64,000 nt of DNA from Bacillus changyiensis (lineage in GTDB: Bacteria; Bacillota; Bacilli; Bacillales; Bacillaceae). The DNA is taken from contig NZ_JAQFWW010000002.1 of assembly GCF_027706145.1 (NCBI RefSeq), positions 62,001 through 126,000 of the forward strand, given 5' to 3'. This document shows positions 7,511 to 16,528 of the stretch, piece by piece (the stretch's first letter is position 1; each line of letters opens with the position of its first letter). The notes under the pieces were generated by a model that saw only the letters and a list, made by a program, of their open reading frames with translations, made no database searches and was not told the DNA's origin. Position numbers and translations under genes: made by a program.

Positions 7511-8863
7511 TTACTCTCCCAAGCGTTTTTCAAGCTCTGCTTTTTTCTCTTCAAAGCCCGGTTTGCCGAGAAGGGCGAACATGTTGACTTTGTAAGCTTC
7601 AACACCTGGTTGGTCAAACGGGTTGACGCCAAGGAGGTAGCCGCTCATTGCACAAGCTTTTTCAAAGAAGTATGCAAGATAGCCAAATGTGTAAGCATTC
7701 ATTTCTGGCACATTGACAATTAAGTTTGGTACATTTCCGTCTGTATGAGCAAGCATTGTACCTTGGAATGCTTTTTTATTGACGAAGTCGACCGTTTTGC
7801 CGGCTAAATAATTTAAGCCGTCAAGATCATTGTCCGCTTCTTCAATTTTTAATTCATGTCTTGGTTTTTCAACATTTAAGACGGTTTCAAACAAATCTCT
7901 TCTGCCTTCTTGTACATATTGTCCAAGAGAGTGAAGATCTGTTGAGAAATTGGCAGAAGACGGGTAAATCCCTTTTTCATCTTTTCCTTCGCTTTCACCA
8001 AACAGCTGTTTCCACCATTCTGCGAAATATTGAAGACCAGGCTCATAGTTAATTAGCATTTCAATTGTTTTACCTTTATTATAAAGAACATTTCGAACGA
8101 CGGCATATTGGTATGCTGGGTTTTCTTCAAGCTCTGAAGTTGAGAAATCTTCGCAAGCATCTGCTGCGCCCTTCATCATTTCATCAATATTTGCTCCGCT
8201 AACTGCAATCGGAAGAAGTCCTACAGCTGTCAAAACAGAGAAGCGTCCACCGACATCGTCAGGGATGATGAATGATTCATAGCCTTCTTCAGTTGCAAGT
8301 GTTTTTAATGCACCGCGCGCCTTATCTGTTGTTGCATAGATACGTTGTTTCGCTTCCTCTTCCCCATACTTTTCTTCAAGTAGTTTGCGGAAAATCCGGA
8401 AAGCGATTGCAGGTTCAGTTGTTGTCCCTGATTTAGAAATGACGTTTATTGAAAAATCAACGTTTTCAAGAAGATCCATTACATCTCTCATGTAAGATGA
8501 GCTAATATTATTGCCGATAAAAATCACCTGTGGTGTTTTCCGTTTAGCTTTCGGCAAAATATTATAAAATGAATGGTTCAGCATTTCAATTGCTGCTCTT
8601 GCCCCTAAGTATGAACCACCGATTCCTACAACGAGTAGAACATCGGAATCATTTTGAATTTTTTCAGCAGATTTTTTAATTCGGTTAAACTCTTCCTTAT
8701 CATAGTTTTTCGGAAGATCCACCCATCCTAAATAATCGCTTCCAGCACCCGTTTTTTCATGGATCGTGTGGTGAGTGACTTTGACAAAGTCACGTAAATA
8801 TGTAAGTTCATGTTCTTTAAAGAAAGGCAATGCTCTTGAGTAGTCAAAACGGACATGCGTCAT
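7511..8863 (-). CDS. pgi: Glucose-6-phosphate isomerase
   Basis: Interconverts glucose-6-phosphate and fructose-6-phosphate in glycolysis and gluconeogenesis, in the cytoplasm. The 450 residues equal the usual Bacillus length. Visible signatures: [16 protein letters not shown] near residue 80, [20 protein letters not shown] near 135-155 (sugar-phosphate binding), [17 protein letters not shown] near 200, and the C-terminal [12 protein letters not shown] segment carrying the catalytic lysine. A GGAGGTTTATTAAC site precedes the ATG. It stands alone between terminators. A promoter-like pair and a palindrome lie upstream (8965-8984). Confidence 0.97.
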   Translation of the reverse strand: MTHVRFDYSRALPFFKEHELTYLRDFVKVTHHTIHEKTGAGSDYLGWVDLPKNYDKEEFNRIKKSAEKIQNDSDVLLVVGIGGSYLGARAAIEMLNHSFYNILPKAKRKTPQVIFIGNNISSSYMRDVMDLLENVDFSINVISKSGTTTEPAIAFRIFRKLLEEKYGEEEAKQRIYATTDKARGALKTLATEEGYESFIIPDDVGGRFSVLTAVGLLPIAVSGANIDEMMKGAADACEDFSTSELEENPAYQYAVVRNVLYNKGKTIEMLINYEPGLQYFAEWWKQLFGESEGKDEKGIYPSSANFSTDLHSLGQYVQEGRRDLFETVLNVEKPRHELKIEEADNDLDGLNYLAGKTVDFVNKKAFQGTMLAHTDGNVPNLIVNVPEMNAYTFGYLAYFFEKACAMSGYLLGVNPFDQPGVEAYKVNMFALLGKPGFEEKKAELEKRLGE

Positions 8864-8950
8864 GTTAATAAACCTCCAGTATTTCTGTTTTCAGAATTTC
8901 TACTTAGCACTTGTTTATGTCGAATATAGGCGAAACCTTTTCCTTATTCA

Positions 8951-8984
8951 CTTTATATGAACTAGATCACTAAATCAAGTGATC
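8951..8984 (-). promoter_or_regulatory. Candidate pgi promoter with palindromic operator
   Basis: On the minus strand CTTGAT (about -35) and TATAAA (about -10) are 16 bases apart and about 90 bases ahead of pgi. The -35 region lies inside the palindrome GATCACT-6-AGTGATC (8965-8984), which looks like a repressor site. The regulator is unknown. Confidence 0.4.
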
Positions 8985-9084
8985 ATCAACACGAGAGATG
9001 TTCACGCAAGGGAACGACCATGCAAAAAATCCAGTTTTATCAGGCAAGTTTTTGATTTTTGTCAAATTCATAACAAAACAATAT

Positions 9085-10248
9085 TTACAATGAAGCCTTT
9101 AAAATCGATAGTACATCTGACTTATTTAATGTTTTAAAGCGGCCGAATTCACCGTTCGCCATTGCTTTGTCAGCTATGAGATCAAGTTTTTCATCGTTAA
9201 TATTGTAATCACTTAGACGATTTGGTGCACCAAGACTGCTCCAAAATTCAGATAGTTTATCAATACCGGTTAACGCAATCTCCTCATCTGTTTTACCTGA
9301 TTCATCAATATCAAAAACACGGACGGCAAACTGTTTAAAGCGAGCGACATTTTCAGATAAAGTATGCTTCATCCAATTTGGGAACAAAATAGCCAGCCCT
9401 CCAGCATGGGGAATATCATAAACCGCTGAGACAGCGTGCTCGATATTGTGGGTTGCCCAGTCGCCACGCGCTCCCATTGCAAGCATCCCATTTAGCGCAA
9501 TTGTGCCTGTATAGAGAATTGTTTCCCGCAGTTGATAATTTTCAAGGTCATCAATGAGACTAGGGGCTGTTTCAATGACTGTTTTTAAAAGGGACTCACA
9601 CATTCGATCTTGGTATGGTGTATTTTCTGTATGGTGAAAATATTGTTCAAAGACATGTGACATCATATCAACGATTCCATAAATCGTATGATCTTTTGGC
9701 ACTGTGAACGTGTTTACTGGATCAAGAATGGAGAACTTCGGAAAAACATGTGGACTTCCCCAACCATATTTCTCATGGGTTTCCCAGTTTGTAATGACCG
9801 ATCCCGAATTCATTTCTGATCCTGTTGCTGCTAAAGTCAAAACGGTTCCAAATGGGAGTGCCTCAGATGGAATATGTTTTTTTGTCACGATATCCCAAGC
9901 ATCACCATCATATTTTGCACCTGCAGCAATTGCCTTTGTACAGTCAATGACACTTCCTCCCCCAACTGCCAGAAGAAAATCAATATCTTGTTCTTTGCAG
10001 ATGGCTACACCTTTGTTGACAGTTGCAACACGAGGGTTTGGTTCAACACCTGACAGTTCATGAACTTTTACTTGCGCTTTTTGAAGAACAGACATCACTC
10101 GGTCATATAGACCATTTCGTTTAATACTGCCGCCTCCATAAACGAGTAAAATATTCCGGCCATATCCCGGCACTTCTTCTGACAGCTTTTCAACCTCATC
10201 ACGACCAAAAATCAGTTTTGTTGGGTTCCAATATGCAAAATTATCCAT
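9085..10248 (-). CDS. yugJ: NAD(P)H-dependent iron-containing alcohol (butanol) dehydrogenase YugJ
   Basis: Group III iron-containing alcohol dehydrogenase that interconverts aldehydes and alcohols, cytoplasmic. I start at the ATG at 10248, which has a textbook AAGGAGG nearby, giving 387 residues starting [16 protein letters not shown]; a further 19 residues upstream would include the ribosome site. Family marks: [11 protein letters not shown] (about 37-47), [18 protein letters not shown] with the NAD-binding GGGS near 95, [11 protein letters not shown] near 140, and metal-ligand histidines in the [17 protein letters not shown] region. It matches B. subtilis YugJ more closely than its neighbour YugK; only one of the two is present here. 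Confidence 0.93.
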   Translation of the reverse strand: MDNFAYWNPTKLIFGRDEVEKLSEEVPGYGRNILLVYGGGSIKRNGLYDRVMSVLQKAQVKVHELSGVEPNPRVATVNKGVAICKEQDIDFLLAVGGGSVIDCTKAIAAGAKYDGDAWDIVTKKHIPSEALPFGTVLTLAATGSEMNSGSVITNWETHEKYGWGSPHVFPKFSILDPVNTFTVPKDHTIYGIVDMMSHVFEQYFHHTENTPYQDRMCESLLKTVIETAPSLIDDLENYQLRETILYTGTIALNGMLAMGARGDWATHNIEHAVSAVYDIPHAGGLAILFPNWMKHTLSENVARFKQFAVRVFDIDESGKTDEEIALTGIDKLSEFWSSLGAPNRLSDYNINDEKLDLIADKAMANGEFGRFKTLNKSDVLSILKASL

Positions 10249-10388
10249 GTGACCCGCCTCCTTTTTCCTTATTATACCTGACGGACCACACGGCATGTAA
10301 AGCAATCTGCATTGATCTCTACGTATAACCTTTCCAAATTGGTCACAATCTATAAATGTTGAAGTTATGAAAAAGGAGGAAATACATC

Positions 10389-10625
10389 ATGAGTGCGATT
10401 CAACGTTTTGCACTGCTTTTAACCATCATTGGTGCCGTTAATTGGGGACTCATCGGTTTTTTTCAGTTTGATTTAGTGGCATCTATTTTCGGGGGCCCTA
10501 ACACAGCTATGTCCCGCATCATTTATGGGCTTGTTGGAATAGCAGGTCTCATCAATCTTGGACTTTTGTTTAAACCAGCGGAAGAGACAGCTCGCAATGA
10601 AGAAAAACAACCACAAATGCGGTAA
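10389..10625 (+). CDS. yuzA: DUF378 membrane protein YuzA
   Basis: A 78-residue membrane protein with two helices and the NWGLIGFFQFDLVA motif typical of DUF378. It is almost identical to B. subtilis YuzA over the membrane part. Function is unknown. An AAAGGAGGAAATACATC site precedes the ATG. It is a single-gene unit closed by a terminator shared with yugI. Confidence 0.92.
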   Translation: MSAIQRFALLLTIIGAVNWGLIGFFQFDLVASIFGGPNTAMSRIIYGLVGIAGLINLGLLFKPAEETARNEEKQPQMR

Positions 10626-10635
10626 ACTTCAAAAA

Positions 10636-10669
10636 AATAACTCCGGTATTTTCACCGGAGTTATTTTTT
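10636..10669. terminator. Bidirectional terminator, yuzA/yugI
   Basis: A 12-bp stem AATAACTCCGGT/ACCGGAGTTATT with a 6-base loop has T-runs on both sides, between two convergent genes. Confidence 0.92.
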
Positions 10670-11054
10670 ACTTTTTAATTAAATCTTTTCTGTTTGATTG
10701 TTCGATCCACTCTTCAAGTTTATCTTTTAAAGTATTGAACCCTTGAGGAGCTGCTTCTGCTTGAACAGGTTTTTGTTGTTTTTTAGGTTTGCTTTCTTTT
10801 CGTTCAGGAGCTGCCTGTGTAGCACGAATAGAAAGGCTAATCTTCCCTTTTTCCTCATCAACAGATAGAACTTTGACCTGCACTTCATCACCAATCGCCA
10901 AGTGCTCTTTAATATCTTTAACGAAACCATGCGTTACTTCAGAAATATGCACGAGTCCTTGTGTTTCTTCATCTAAAGCAACGAACGCTCCATACGCCTG
11001 TAGTCCGGTTACTTTTCCAGTGTAAACATTACCCACTTCAATTTTTGCTGACAT
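10668..11054 (-). CDS. yugI: S1 RNA-binding domain protein YugI (general stress protein 13)
   Basis: Small RNA-binding protein with one S1 domain (residues 1-75, with VYTGKVTGLQAYGAFVALDE and LVHISEVTHGFVKDI), a charged Lys/Pro/Gln-rich linker, and a conserved tail GFNTLKDKLEEWIEQSNRKD. The B. subtilis protein is known as general stress protein 13 and associates with ribosomes. I use the ATG at 11054, giving 128 residues as in B. subtilis (130); the frame has 16 more codons upstream with no matching sequence in the family. GGGAG lies upstream of the start. Confidence 0.9.
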   Translation of the reverse strand: MSAKIEVGNVYTGKVTGLQAYGAFVALDEETQGLVHISEVTHGFVKDIKEHLAIGDEVQVKVLSVDEEKGKISLSIRATQAAPERKESKPKKQQKPVQAEAAPQGFNTLKDKLEEWIEQSNRKDLIKK

Positions 11055-11174
11055 ACCTAACAACTCCCTAAATCTTATGAATTTATTCACCTTTTTACGC
11101 AATAAAAAATTATATCACATAAAACTTTATTAATCAAAAAAAATTCAATTTGATGTTTTAACTTCAAGTTTAAA

Positions 11175-11212
11175 GGGAATACTAGAAACAATAAAGGCTT
11201 TCTAGTATTCCC
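11175..11212. terminator. 14-bp perfect stem-loop downstream of alaT
   Basis: GGGAATACTAGAAA pairs perfectly with TTTCTAGTATTCCC around a 10-base loop. After the stem there are only three T's on the minus strand, so it is a weak or unusual terminator for alaR-alaT, or some other RNA structure. Confidence 0.5.
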
Positions 11213-11224
11213 CCCTTTATGGAT

Positions 11225-11254
11225 GCGAACTTGTATAAAGTTCGCTTTTTTTTT
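11225..11254 (+). terminator. Plus-strand terminator with no obvious gene
   Basis: GCGAACTT pairs with AAGTTCGC and is followed by a run of nine T's on the plus strand. It lies directly against the alaT stop, but no plus-strand gene precedes it after the yuzA terminator. Confidence 0.55.
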
Positions 11255-12413
11255 ATGAACTTTCGATAAAGCGTTTCATTTTAACTAGCGCTTCTTGAAG
11301 CTGCTCAATGGATGATGCATAAGAACATCTAATATAACCTTCACCACTTGGGCCAAATACACTGCCGGGAACAACGGCAATTTTTTCATTTAACAGAAGC
11401 GATTCTGCAAACGCTTCAGAGCTCATTCCTGTTTTTTTAATGGATGGGAATGCGTAAAAAGCGCCTCCTGGGCGGTGACAATCTAGCCCCATATCATTTA
11501 ATGCATCAATAAAAAGATTTCGTCTGCGTCGATAGCTTTTTTTCATTTTGTCTACATCGTCCAAACCGTTTTTGAGAGCCTCTTCTGCGCCAAATTGAGC
11601 CATGCTTGGCGCACACATCATGGAATATTGGTGAATTTTCAACATCGGGTCTCTTAAAAAAGTCGGAGCAGCGACATAGCCAAGACGCCAACCTGTCATT
11701 GCAAATCCCTTTGAAAAGCCAGAAATCAAAATTGTCCGCTGTTTCATTCCGTTGATACTCGCAAAGCTTGCATATGGTTCGTCATATGTAAGCTCAGCAT
11801 AGATCTCATCCGCTATGACAAGTAAATCGTGCTGTTCAGCAAAAGCTGCGATCTCTTCAAGCTCTGTTTTCGAATAAACAGAGCCTGTAGGATTTGATGG
11901 TGTTGATAAAAGGATCGCTTTTGTCCGTTTTGTTAAAGCTTGCTCAAAATCTTTTGGGCTTGCTTTAAATCCGTGTTCAGCATTTGTATGAATGTGAACA
12001 GGCTTACCTCCAGCCAATGCAACAAGCGCTTCATAAGCGACAAAACAAGGCTCTGGGATGAGGACTTCTTCTCCCGGATTAAGAATAGCTCTGACTGCGA
12101 TATCAAGGGCCTGGCTCGCCCCTACTGTTACAATCAATTCTTCATCAGGAGAATAGTCAAGGTGAAAGCGTTTTTTTAAATAATGGCTTATTTCCTTTCT
12201 TAAAGAAAGCAGCCCAGCATTTGCGGTATACGATGTATAGCCTTGTTCAAGCGAAAGAATACTCGCTTCTCTGACATTCCATGCCGTCACAAAATCAGGC
12301 TCCCCAACACCTAGGGAAATGACGCCTTCCATTGTTGACGCGAGATCAAAAAACTTGCGAATGCCCGATGGTTTGATTTGTTGTGCTGCTTTAGAAACAT
12401 ACGCTGAATTCAT
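11253..12413 (-). CDS. alaT: Alanine aminotransferase AlaT
   Basis: Class I/II PLP-dependent aminotransferase that in B. subtilis makes alanine from pyruvate. 386 residues. Marks: GVGEPDF substrate-binding N-terminus, TVGASQALDIAVRAI cofactor loop, STPSNPTGSVYS, IADEIYAELTY, and the PLP-lysine motif SGFSKGFAMTGWRLGY. The start codon directly follows the alaR stop (TAAATG), so the two genes form an operon with coupled translation. Assignment to alaT rather than another PatA-like enzyme rests on the alaR neighbour. Confidence 0.92.
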   Translation of the reverse strand: MNSAYVSKAAQQIKPSGIRKFFDLASTMEGVISLGVGEPDFVTAWNVREASILSLEQGYTSYTANAGLLSLRKEISHYLKKRFHLDYSPDEELIVTVGASQALDIAVRAILNPGEEVLIPEPCFVAYEALVALAGGKPVHIHTNAEHGFKASPKDFEQALTKRTKAILLSTPSNPTGSVYSKTELEEIAAFAEQHDLLVIADEIYAELTYDEPYASFASINGMKQRTILISGFSKGFAMTGWRLGYVAAPTFLRDPMLKIHQYSMMCAPSMAQFGAEEALKNGLDDVDKMKKSYRRRRNLFIDALNDMGLDCHRPGGAFYAFPSIKKTGMSSEAFAESLLLNEKIAVVPGSVFGPSGEGYIRCSYASSIEQLQEALVKMKRFIESS

Positions 12414-12914
12414 TTACGGAGACACCACGATTCTTTTGTCATCATCACCAGATTCAAAAACTTTACCATCATGCTTGTATTTTTTTAAGATAAAGTGAGT
12501 GGTTGTTGACATAACAGATTCAAGCGTCGACAGCTTCTCAGATACAAAATGAGAAATATCTGACATTGTTCTGCCACGGATCACAACAGATAAGTCATAA
12601 ACGCCTGACATGAGGTAAACAGATTCAACCTCCTGAAACCTGTAAATGCGCTCAGCCACTTCATCAAAACCGACTCCACGCTTTGGCGTCACTTTGACAT
12701 CAATCATTGCAGTAACACCTTCATGACCATCTACTTTATGCCAATCAATCATCGTTGAATAATCAATAATGACCTTTTCTTTTTCAAGTTTTTCGATCAT
12801 CATTTTTGTTTCTTCCAAGGAAAGATCAGCCATTTTCGCGATCGTTTCTACTTTAAGGCGGCTGTTTTCTTCTAAAATTTCCAATATTTCCGTTTCTTTT
12901 GCTGTTAATTTCAT
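12414..12914 (-). CDS. alaR: Lrp/AsnC family regulator AlaR
   Basis: Feast/famine (Lrp/AsnC) transcription factor of 166 residues. It has an N-terminal helix-turn-helix (KETEILEILEENSRLKVETIAKM, residues about 5-50) and a C-terminal RAM ligand-sensing domain (TAMIDVKVTPKRGVGFDEVA). It sits immediately ahead of alaT and very likely controls it in response to alanine. The ATG at 12914 has an AAGGTGTG site. The family normally acts as dimers or octamers. Confidence 0.92.
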   Translation of the reverse strand: MKLTAKETEILEILEENSRLKVETIAKMADLSLEETKMMIEKLEKEKVIIDYSTMIDWHKVDGHEGVTAMIDVKVTPKRGVGFDEVAERIYRFQEVESVYLMSGVYDLSVVIRGRTMSDISHFVSEKLSTLESVMSTTTHFILKKYKHDGKVFESGDDDKRIVVSP

Positions 12915-13075
12915 CTATTTATCACACCTTCACTTGTTCAAGGAATCTTCTGAATATTATAGCATGTTTTCCAACGAATCACAGCGTTTTAAAATTTTTT
13001 TCGGACATGATAATAATATTGGCGAACTGTCTTGACCACATACATGAAAGAAAACCATTCGGAGTGATGTTAAAT

Positions 13076-13894
13076 ATGTCAACAAAACCGTTTATAAAAT
13101 CGATTCAAGGGGTTGAAATATATTATGAGTATTACAAAAATCCTGACAAAACAACGCTAATTTTGATACACGGATTTCTTTCCTCTTCATTTTGTTATCG
13201 AAAGATCATCCCTCTTTTAAAGGATGAATTTAACTTAGTCGCTATTGACCTTCCACCGTTTGGTCAATCAGAAAAATCACGAACGTTTGTCTATAGTTAT
13301 CGGAACATGGCTAAGGTCATTATCAAGTTAGCGGAACTATTGAACATTCAAGAGGCCATTTTAGTTGGTCATTCGATGGGCGGACAAATATCGCTTTATG
13401 CTGTTAAAGAAAAGCCTGAATTATTTAAGAAAGTCGTTTTGCTATGCAGTTCTGCGTACTTAAAAAAATCGCCACCTTCGCTTATTTTCGGGAGCCATAT
13501 CCCTTACTTTTATTTATACATTAAACGCTGGCTCGCAAAACAAGGCGTCCTAGAAAATTTACGTAATGTTGTTTATAACGCCTCTTTGATTGATCAAGAA
13601 ATGATTAACGGTTATTCAAAACCGTTTCTTGATGATCGGATTTTCAAGGCTCTCACACGGCTAATCCGCCATCGAGAAGGCGATTTATCTTCTGATGTCT
13701 TAAAAGAAATAGAAGTTCCATCCTTATTGATCTGGGGAGAAGAAGACCGAATTGTTCCCTTGCAAATCGGGGAAAGACTTCATCACGATTTGCCAAATTC
13801 TACATTTTATGTCTTAAAACAAACTGGACATCTTGTCCCTGAAGAAAATCCTGATTTTATTTCTGACAAAATTGCAAATTTCAGTTTGATGTGA
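13076..13894 (+). CDS. yugF: Alpha/beta hydrolase YugF
   Basis: Serine hydrolase of the alpha/beta fold, 272 residues from the ATG at 13076 (GGAG upstream), equal in length to B. subtilis YugF. The frame continues 59 codons upstream but that part crosses the alaR promoter region and is not like the family. Marks: oxyanion LIHGFLSS, nucleophile elbow VGHSMGGQ, acid in IWGEEDRIVP, histidine in QTGHLVPEE. There is no signal peptide, so it is cytoplasmic. The substrate is not known. Confidence 0.92.
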   Translation: MSTKPFIKSIQGVEIYYEYYKNPDKTTLILIHGFLSSSFCYRKIIPLLKDEFNLVAIDLPPFGQSEKSRTFVYSYRNMAKVIIKLAELLNIQEAILVGHSMGGQISLYAVKEKPELFKKVVLLCSSAYLKKSPPSLIFGSHIPYFYLYIKRWLAKQGVLENLRNVVYNASLIDQEMINGYSKPFLDDRIFKALTRLIRHREGDLSSDVLKEIEVPSLLIWGEEDRIVPLQIGERLHHDLPNSTFYVLKQTGHLVPEENPDFISDKIANFSLM

Positions 13895-13924
13895 AAAACC
13901 GCCGAATATGAAACGGCGGTTTTT
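13894..13924. terminator. Bidirectional terminator, yugF/yugE
   Basis: AAAAACCGCCG pairs with CGGCGGTTTTT around a 9-base loop between convergent yugF and yugE. Confidence 0.92.
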
Positions 13925-13926
13925 CT

Positions 13927-14163
13927 TCAACAGGAACTTGCATTTTTGATGATTAAAAGCTGTTCTGCCAAGTGGATACACTCTCTTAATGCTAAAGATT
14001 GGTCAAATGATAAATCAAAAATGGTCTGAATCGTTTGTCCAAGTTGCTTAGCATTGTCTTCTGTATATACAAACTGAACAATTTCCGCTGCTTCTGTCTC
14101 ATAACCATCAGGCCCAATTTCAAAAGGGTCCCATTTTTTTATCAACTGGATCATTTCTTCCAT
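13927..14163 (-). CDS. yugE: DUF1871 family protein YugE
   Basis: A small acidic helical protein of 78 residues (82 with the upstream GTG at 14175) of the DUF1871 family, with MIQLIKKWDPFEIGPDGYETEA at the N-terminus. It is cytoplasmic and of unknown function. Position between yugF and patB agrees with yugE. The ATG at 14163 follows GTGGTGAT; the exact start is uncertain. Confidence 0.85.
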   Translation of the reverse strand: MEEMIQLIKKWDPFEIGPDGYETEAAEIVQFVYTEDNAKQLGQTIQTIFDLSFDQSLALRECIHLAEQLLIIKNASSC

Positions 14164-14296
14164 ATGAATCACCACTTCGTCTGTTTTTTCAAAAAAAATT
14201 GTACCAAAAAGAATTCCACAATTGTATCATAAATCCATTGCAATCTAATGGAATCACCGTTAATGTAAACAATAGATCAAGACATGAGGTGATATC

Positions 14297-15460
14297 ATGG
14301 ATTTTAATACAACACATAAGAGACTTGGTACTCAATCTGTAAAGTGGGATTTGACGAATGAATTATTCGGTGTAAAAGATGCGCTACCAATGTGGGTAGC
14401 AGATATGGATTTTCGTGCGCCTCAAGAAGTGATTGACGCTCTTTTCGAACGCTTGGAACACGGTGTTTTTGGTTATACTTCAACAAGTATGAAAACAAAA
14501 GAAGCTGTTGTCAAATGGCTTAGTAAGCGCCATGGTTGGGAGATCGAACCATCATTTATTACATTTAGCCCCGGTGTTGTGACAGCTCTGGCAATTGCCG
14601 TTCAAGCATTTACCGAACCAGGGGATCAAGTGATCGTCCAACCGCCTGTTTATCCTCCATTTTTTGAGATGGTTAAAAAGAACGGACGATCTTTGTTACA
14701 TAACCCATTAATTGAAACTGGCGGTCACTATGAAATGGATTTTGCTGATCTTGAGAAAAAATTTAAGGATCATGATGTCAAGCTTTTCATTCTTTGCAAC
14801 CCTCATAATCCGTCTGGACGGTCTTGGACAAAAGAGGAACTATTAAAACTTGGTGAACTCTGCCTTCACCATCAGGTAACTGTTATTTCTGATGAAATTC
14901 ACTCTGATCTTATGTTAGACGGGTTAAAACATACACCGTTCGCTTCTCTATCTCAGGAATTAAGTGAACTGTCAATCACATGTATTGCTCCAAGCAAAAC
15001 GTTTAATTTGGCAGGTTTGCAAGCTTCAGCAATCATTATTCCCGATCATGCAAAAAGATCGACCTTTACAAAAGTGCTTGAGCGCCTTGGCCTTACATCT
15101 TTAAACACGTTCGCAGTCACGGCCATTGAAGCCGCCTATACTAAGGGAGAATCATGGTTAGACCAGTTAATTCCTTATATTGAAAACAATATGAATGAAG
15201 TCCGCCGCTTTTTAGAAAGCGAACTGCCTGAAATAAAAATTTTCAAGCCTGATGCTTCTTATTTGTTGTGGCTTGACTGTCGAGCATTCGGTCTATCAGA
15301 TCAGGAGATGAAGCGCAAGCTGCTTCATCAAGGGAAACTCATCCTTGAACCCGGACCGAAATACGGTCCTGGAGGGGAAGGATTTGTTAGAATGAATGTC
15401 GCCTGTCCTTTGTCTGTCGTAAAAGATGGTCTGAACCGATTAAAAATGGCCCTTTCATAA
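14297..15460 (+). CDS. patB: Cystathionine beta-lyase PatB (MalY/PatB family)
   Basis: PLP-dependent C-S lyase that splits cystathionine to homocysteine, pyruvate and ammonia in methionine synthesis. 387 residues. Marks: MWVADMDFRAPQEV at the N-terminus, HGVFGYTS, NPHNPSGRSW, SDEIHSDLM with the cofactor aspartate, and the PLP lysine in APSKTFNLAGLQASA. GAGGTGATATC precedes the ATG. It stands alone on the plus strand with no clear terminator after it; the next minus-strand gene ends 12 bases away. Confidence 0.95.
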   Translation: MDFNTTHKRLGTQSVKWDLTNELFGVKDALPMWVADMDFRAPQEVIDALFERLEHGVFGYTSTSMKTKEAVVKWLSKRHGWEIEPSFITFSPGVVTALAIAVQAFTEPGDQVIVQPPVYPPFFEMVKKNGRSLLHNPLIETGGHYEMDFADLEKKFKDHDVKLFILCNPHNPSGRSWTKEELLKLGELCLHHQVTVISDEIHSDLMLDGLKHTPFASLSQELSELSITCIAPSKTFNLAGLQASAIIIPDHAKRSTFTKVLERLGLTSLNTFAVTAIEAAYTKGESWLDQLIPYIENNMNEVRRFLESELPEIKIFKPDASYLLWLDCRAFGLSDQEMKRKLLHQGKLILEPGPKYGPGGEGFVRMNVACPLSVVKDGLNRLKMALS

Positions 15461-15471
15461 ACACATTTCTG

Positions 15472-15660
15472 TTAGCTATCTTTCTGATTTTCGTTTACTT
15501 TTTGTATGAGTTTTTCGGCTTCTTCTGCTTCTTTTCTAGAACGTTTTACAATCAGCCGGAATACCATAAACGCAGCGATAAAGAAAATAACGAGTGTAAT
15601 AAAAGAAGGTATGTACTCCCTTTTATCTTCAGGAAAATATAACATAAACTGAACCAACAT
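15472..15660 (-). CDS. Small single-helix membrane protein, unknown function
   Basis: A 62-residue protein with one membrane helix (PSFITLVIFFIAAFMVFRLIV, about residues 18-38) followed by a charged Lys/Arg/Glu tail. A strong GGGAGGAAGAATC ribosome site supports it as real. I do not recognise it. It occupies the place where B. subtilis carries kinB and kapB, between patB and kapD. Confidence 0.7.
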   Translation of the reverse strand: MLVQFMLYFPEDKREYIPSFITLVIFFIAAFMVFRLIVKRSRKEAEEAEKLIQKVNENQKDS

Positions 15661-15710
15661 GATTCTTCCTCCCTGAAATAGATTAATATTATCATATCAA
15701 ATGAAGAGCA

Positions 15711-15743
15711 AATAACCCAATCAACAATTGCTGATTGGGTTAT
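15711..15743. terminator. Stem-loop terminator after kapD
   Basis: AACCCAATCA pairs with TGATTGGGTT around an 8-base loop, directly past the kapD stop. T-runs are short (TTATT) on both strands. Confidence 0.65.
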
Positions 15744-16361
15744 TTATGTGGCTTGGGGAAATACTTTAGAAAGGTCGATCCGCTCGCCGATTGTTGTTGG
15801 TTTAGGTTTTCCTAAATATTGTTTATCACGTTCAACCAGTTGAAATAATTTATATGTTGTCATCGCATCATCAAGTGCTTTATGTTGTTTACCCATGCCG
15901 GAATCACCATATTCTTCAGCTGCTTTCCACAAATTCGTTAATGTTTTATCGCCAAAGAAATTTTTATATTCCATTGACAAATCCCTCATTTCTCCTTTAA
16001 ATGGAAAGGATATATGGTTAAATATGCAGTTTTGTTTTAAAATTTTCATGTCCGTATTGCCCCAAGTTATAATGACGCTATCTTGTTTGGAATCAAGCGC
16101 CTTTAGTTTTTCTATTAAAGTAGCAAATGTGATTCCTTGATCAACCTGTTTCTGTGTAATATTTAAAAATGTTTTACAGCGTCTCGTTAATTTAGGGAAT
16201 TTTTTCGGTTTTACATAGCTCGAAAATGTCTCAATCACCTGATGATTAGCCGCTTTAACAACCCCTGCTTCAATGATTTCCGGAAAAAAATTTTGCGGAC
16301 GATATTTTCCTTCAGGCATCGTAAATTCAAAATCAATCACTAGTATAGTGCTTGACTTCAC
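15744..16361 (-). CDS. kapD: 3'-5' exonuclease family sporulation inhibitor KapD
   Basis: DEDDh-type exonuclease-fold protein of 205 residues. In B. subtilis KapD lowers entry into sporulation through the KinA pathway. The catalytic acidic residues are present: VIDFEFTMPEG near residue 10, a central ITWGNTDMKIL, and the late HKALDDAMTTYKLF with the histidine and aspartate. An intact active site suggests real nuclease activity. GCAGGTGAG precedes the GTG start at 16361. Unlike B. subtilis, no kinB-kapB pair lies beside it. Confidence 0.9.
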   Translation of the reverse strand: MKSSTILVIDFEFTMPEGKYRPQNFFPEIIEAGVVKAANHQVIETFSSYVKPKKFPKLTRRCKTFLNITQKQVDQGITFATLIEKLKALDSKQDSVIITWGNTDMKILKQNCIFNHISFPFKGEMRDLSMEYKNFFGDKTLTNLWKAAEEYGDSGMGKQHKALDDAMTTYKLFQLVERDKQYLGKPKPTTIGERIDLSKVFPQAT

Positions 16362-16487
16362 TTTTTTCTCACCTGCCTTTCTTTCATCATTGTCTATTTC
16401 ATTTTCCCTTTATTATATCATTATATTTCTCTACCTTAATTTTATTTTCTAAAAATAGTGAATATTTCATCAATCACCTACTATTTT

Positions 16488-16514
16488 TTGAATCTATCGT
16501 ATTTGTTTTATAAT
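16488..16514 (+). promoter_or_regulatory. Candidate SigA promoter for yuxJ
   Basis: TTGAAT and TATAAT are 15 bases apart, a perfect -10 with a somewhat short spacer. Transcription would begin near 16521, only about 8 bases before the first ATG of yuxJ. Confidence 0.5.
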
Positions 16515-16528
16515 GAAACAGAATGTAA

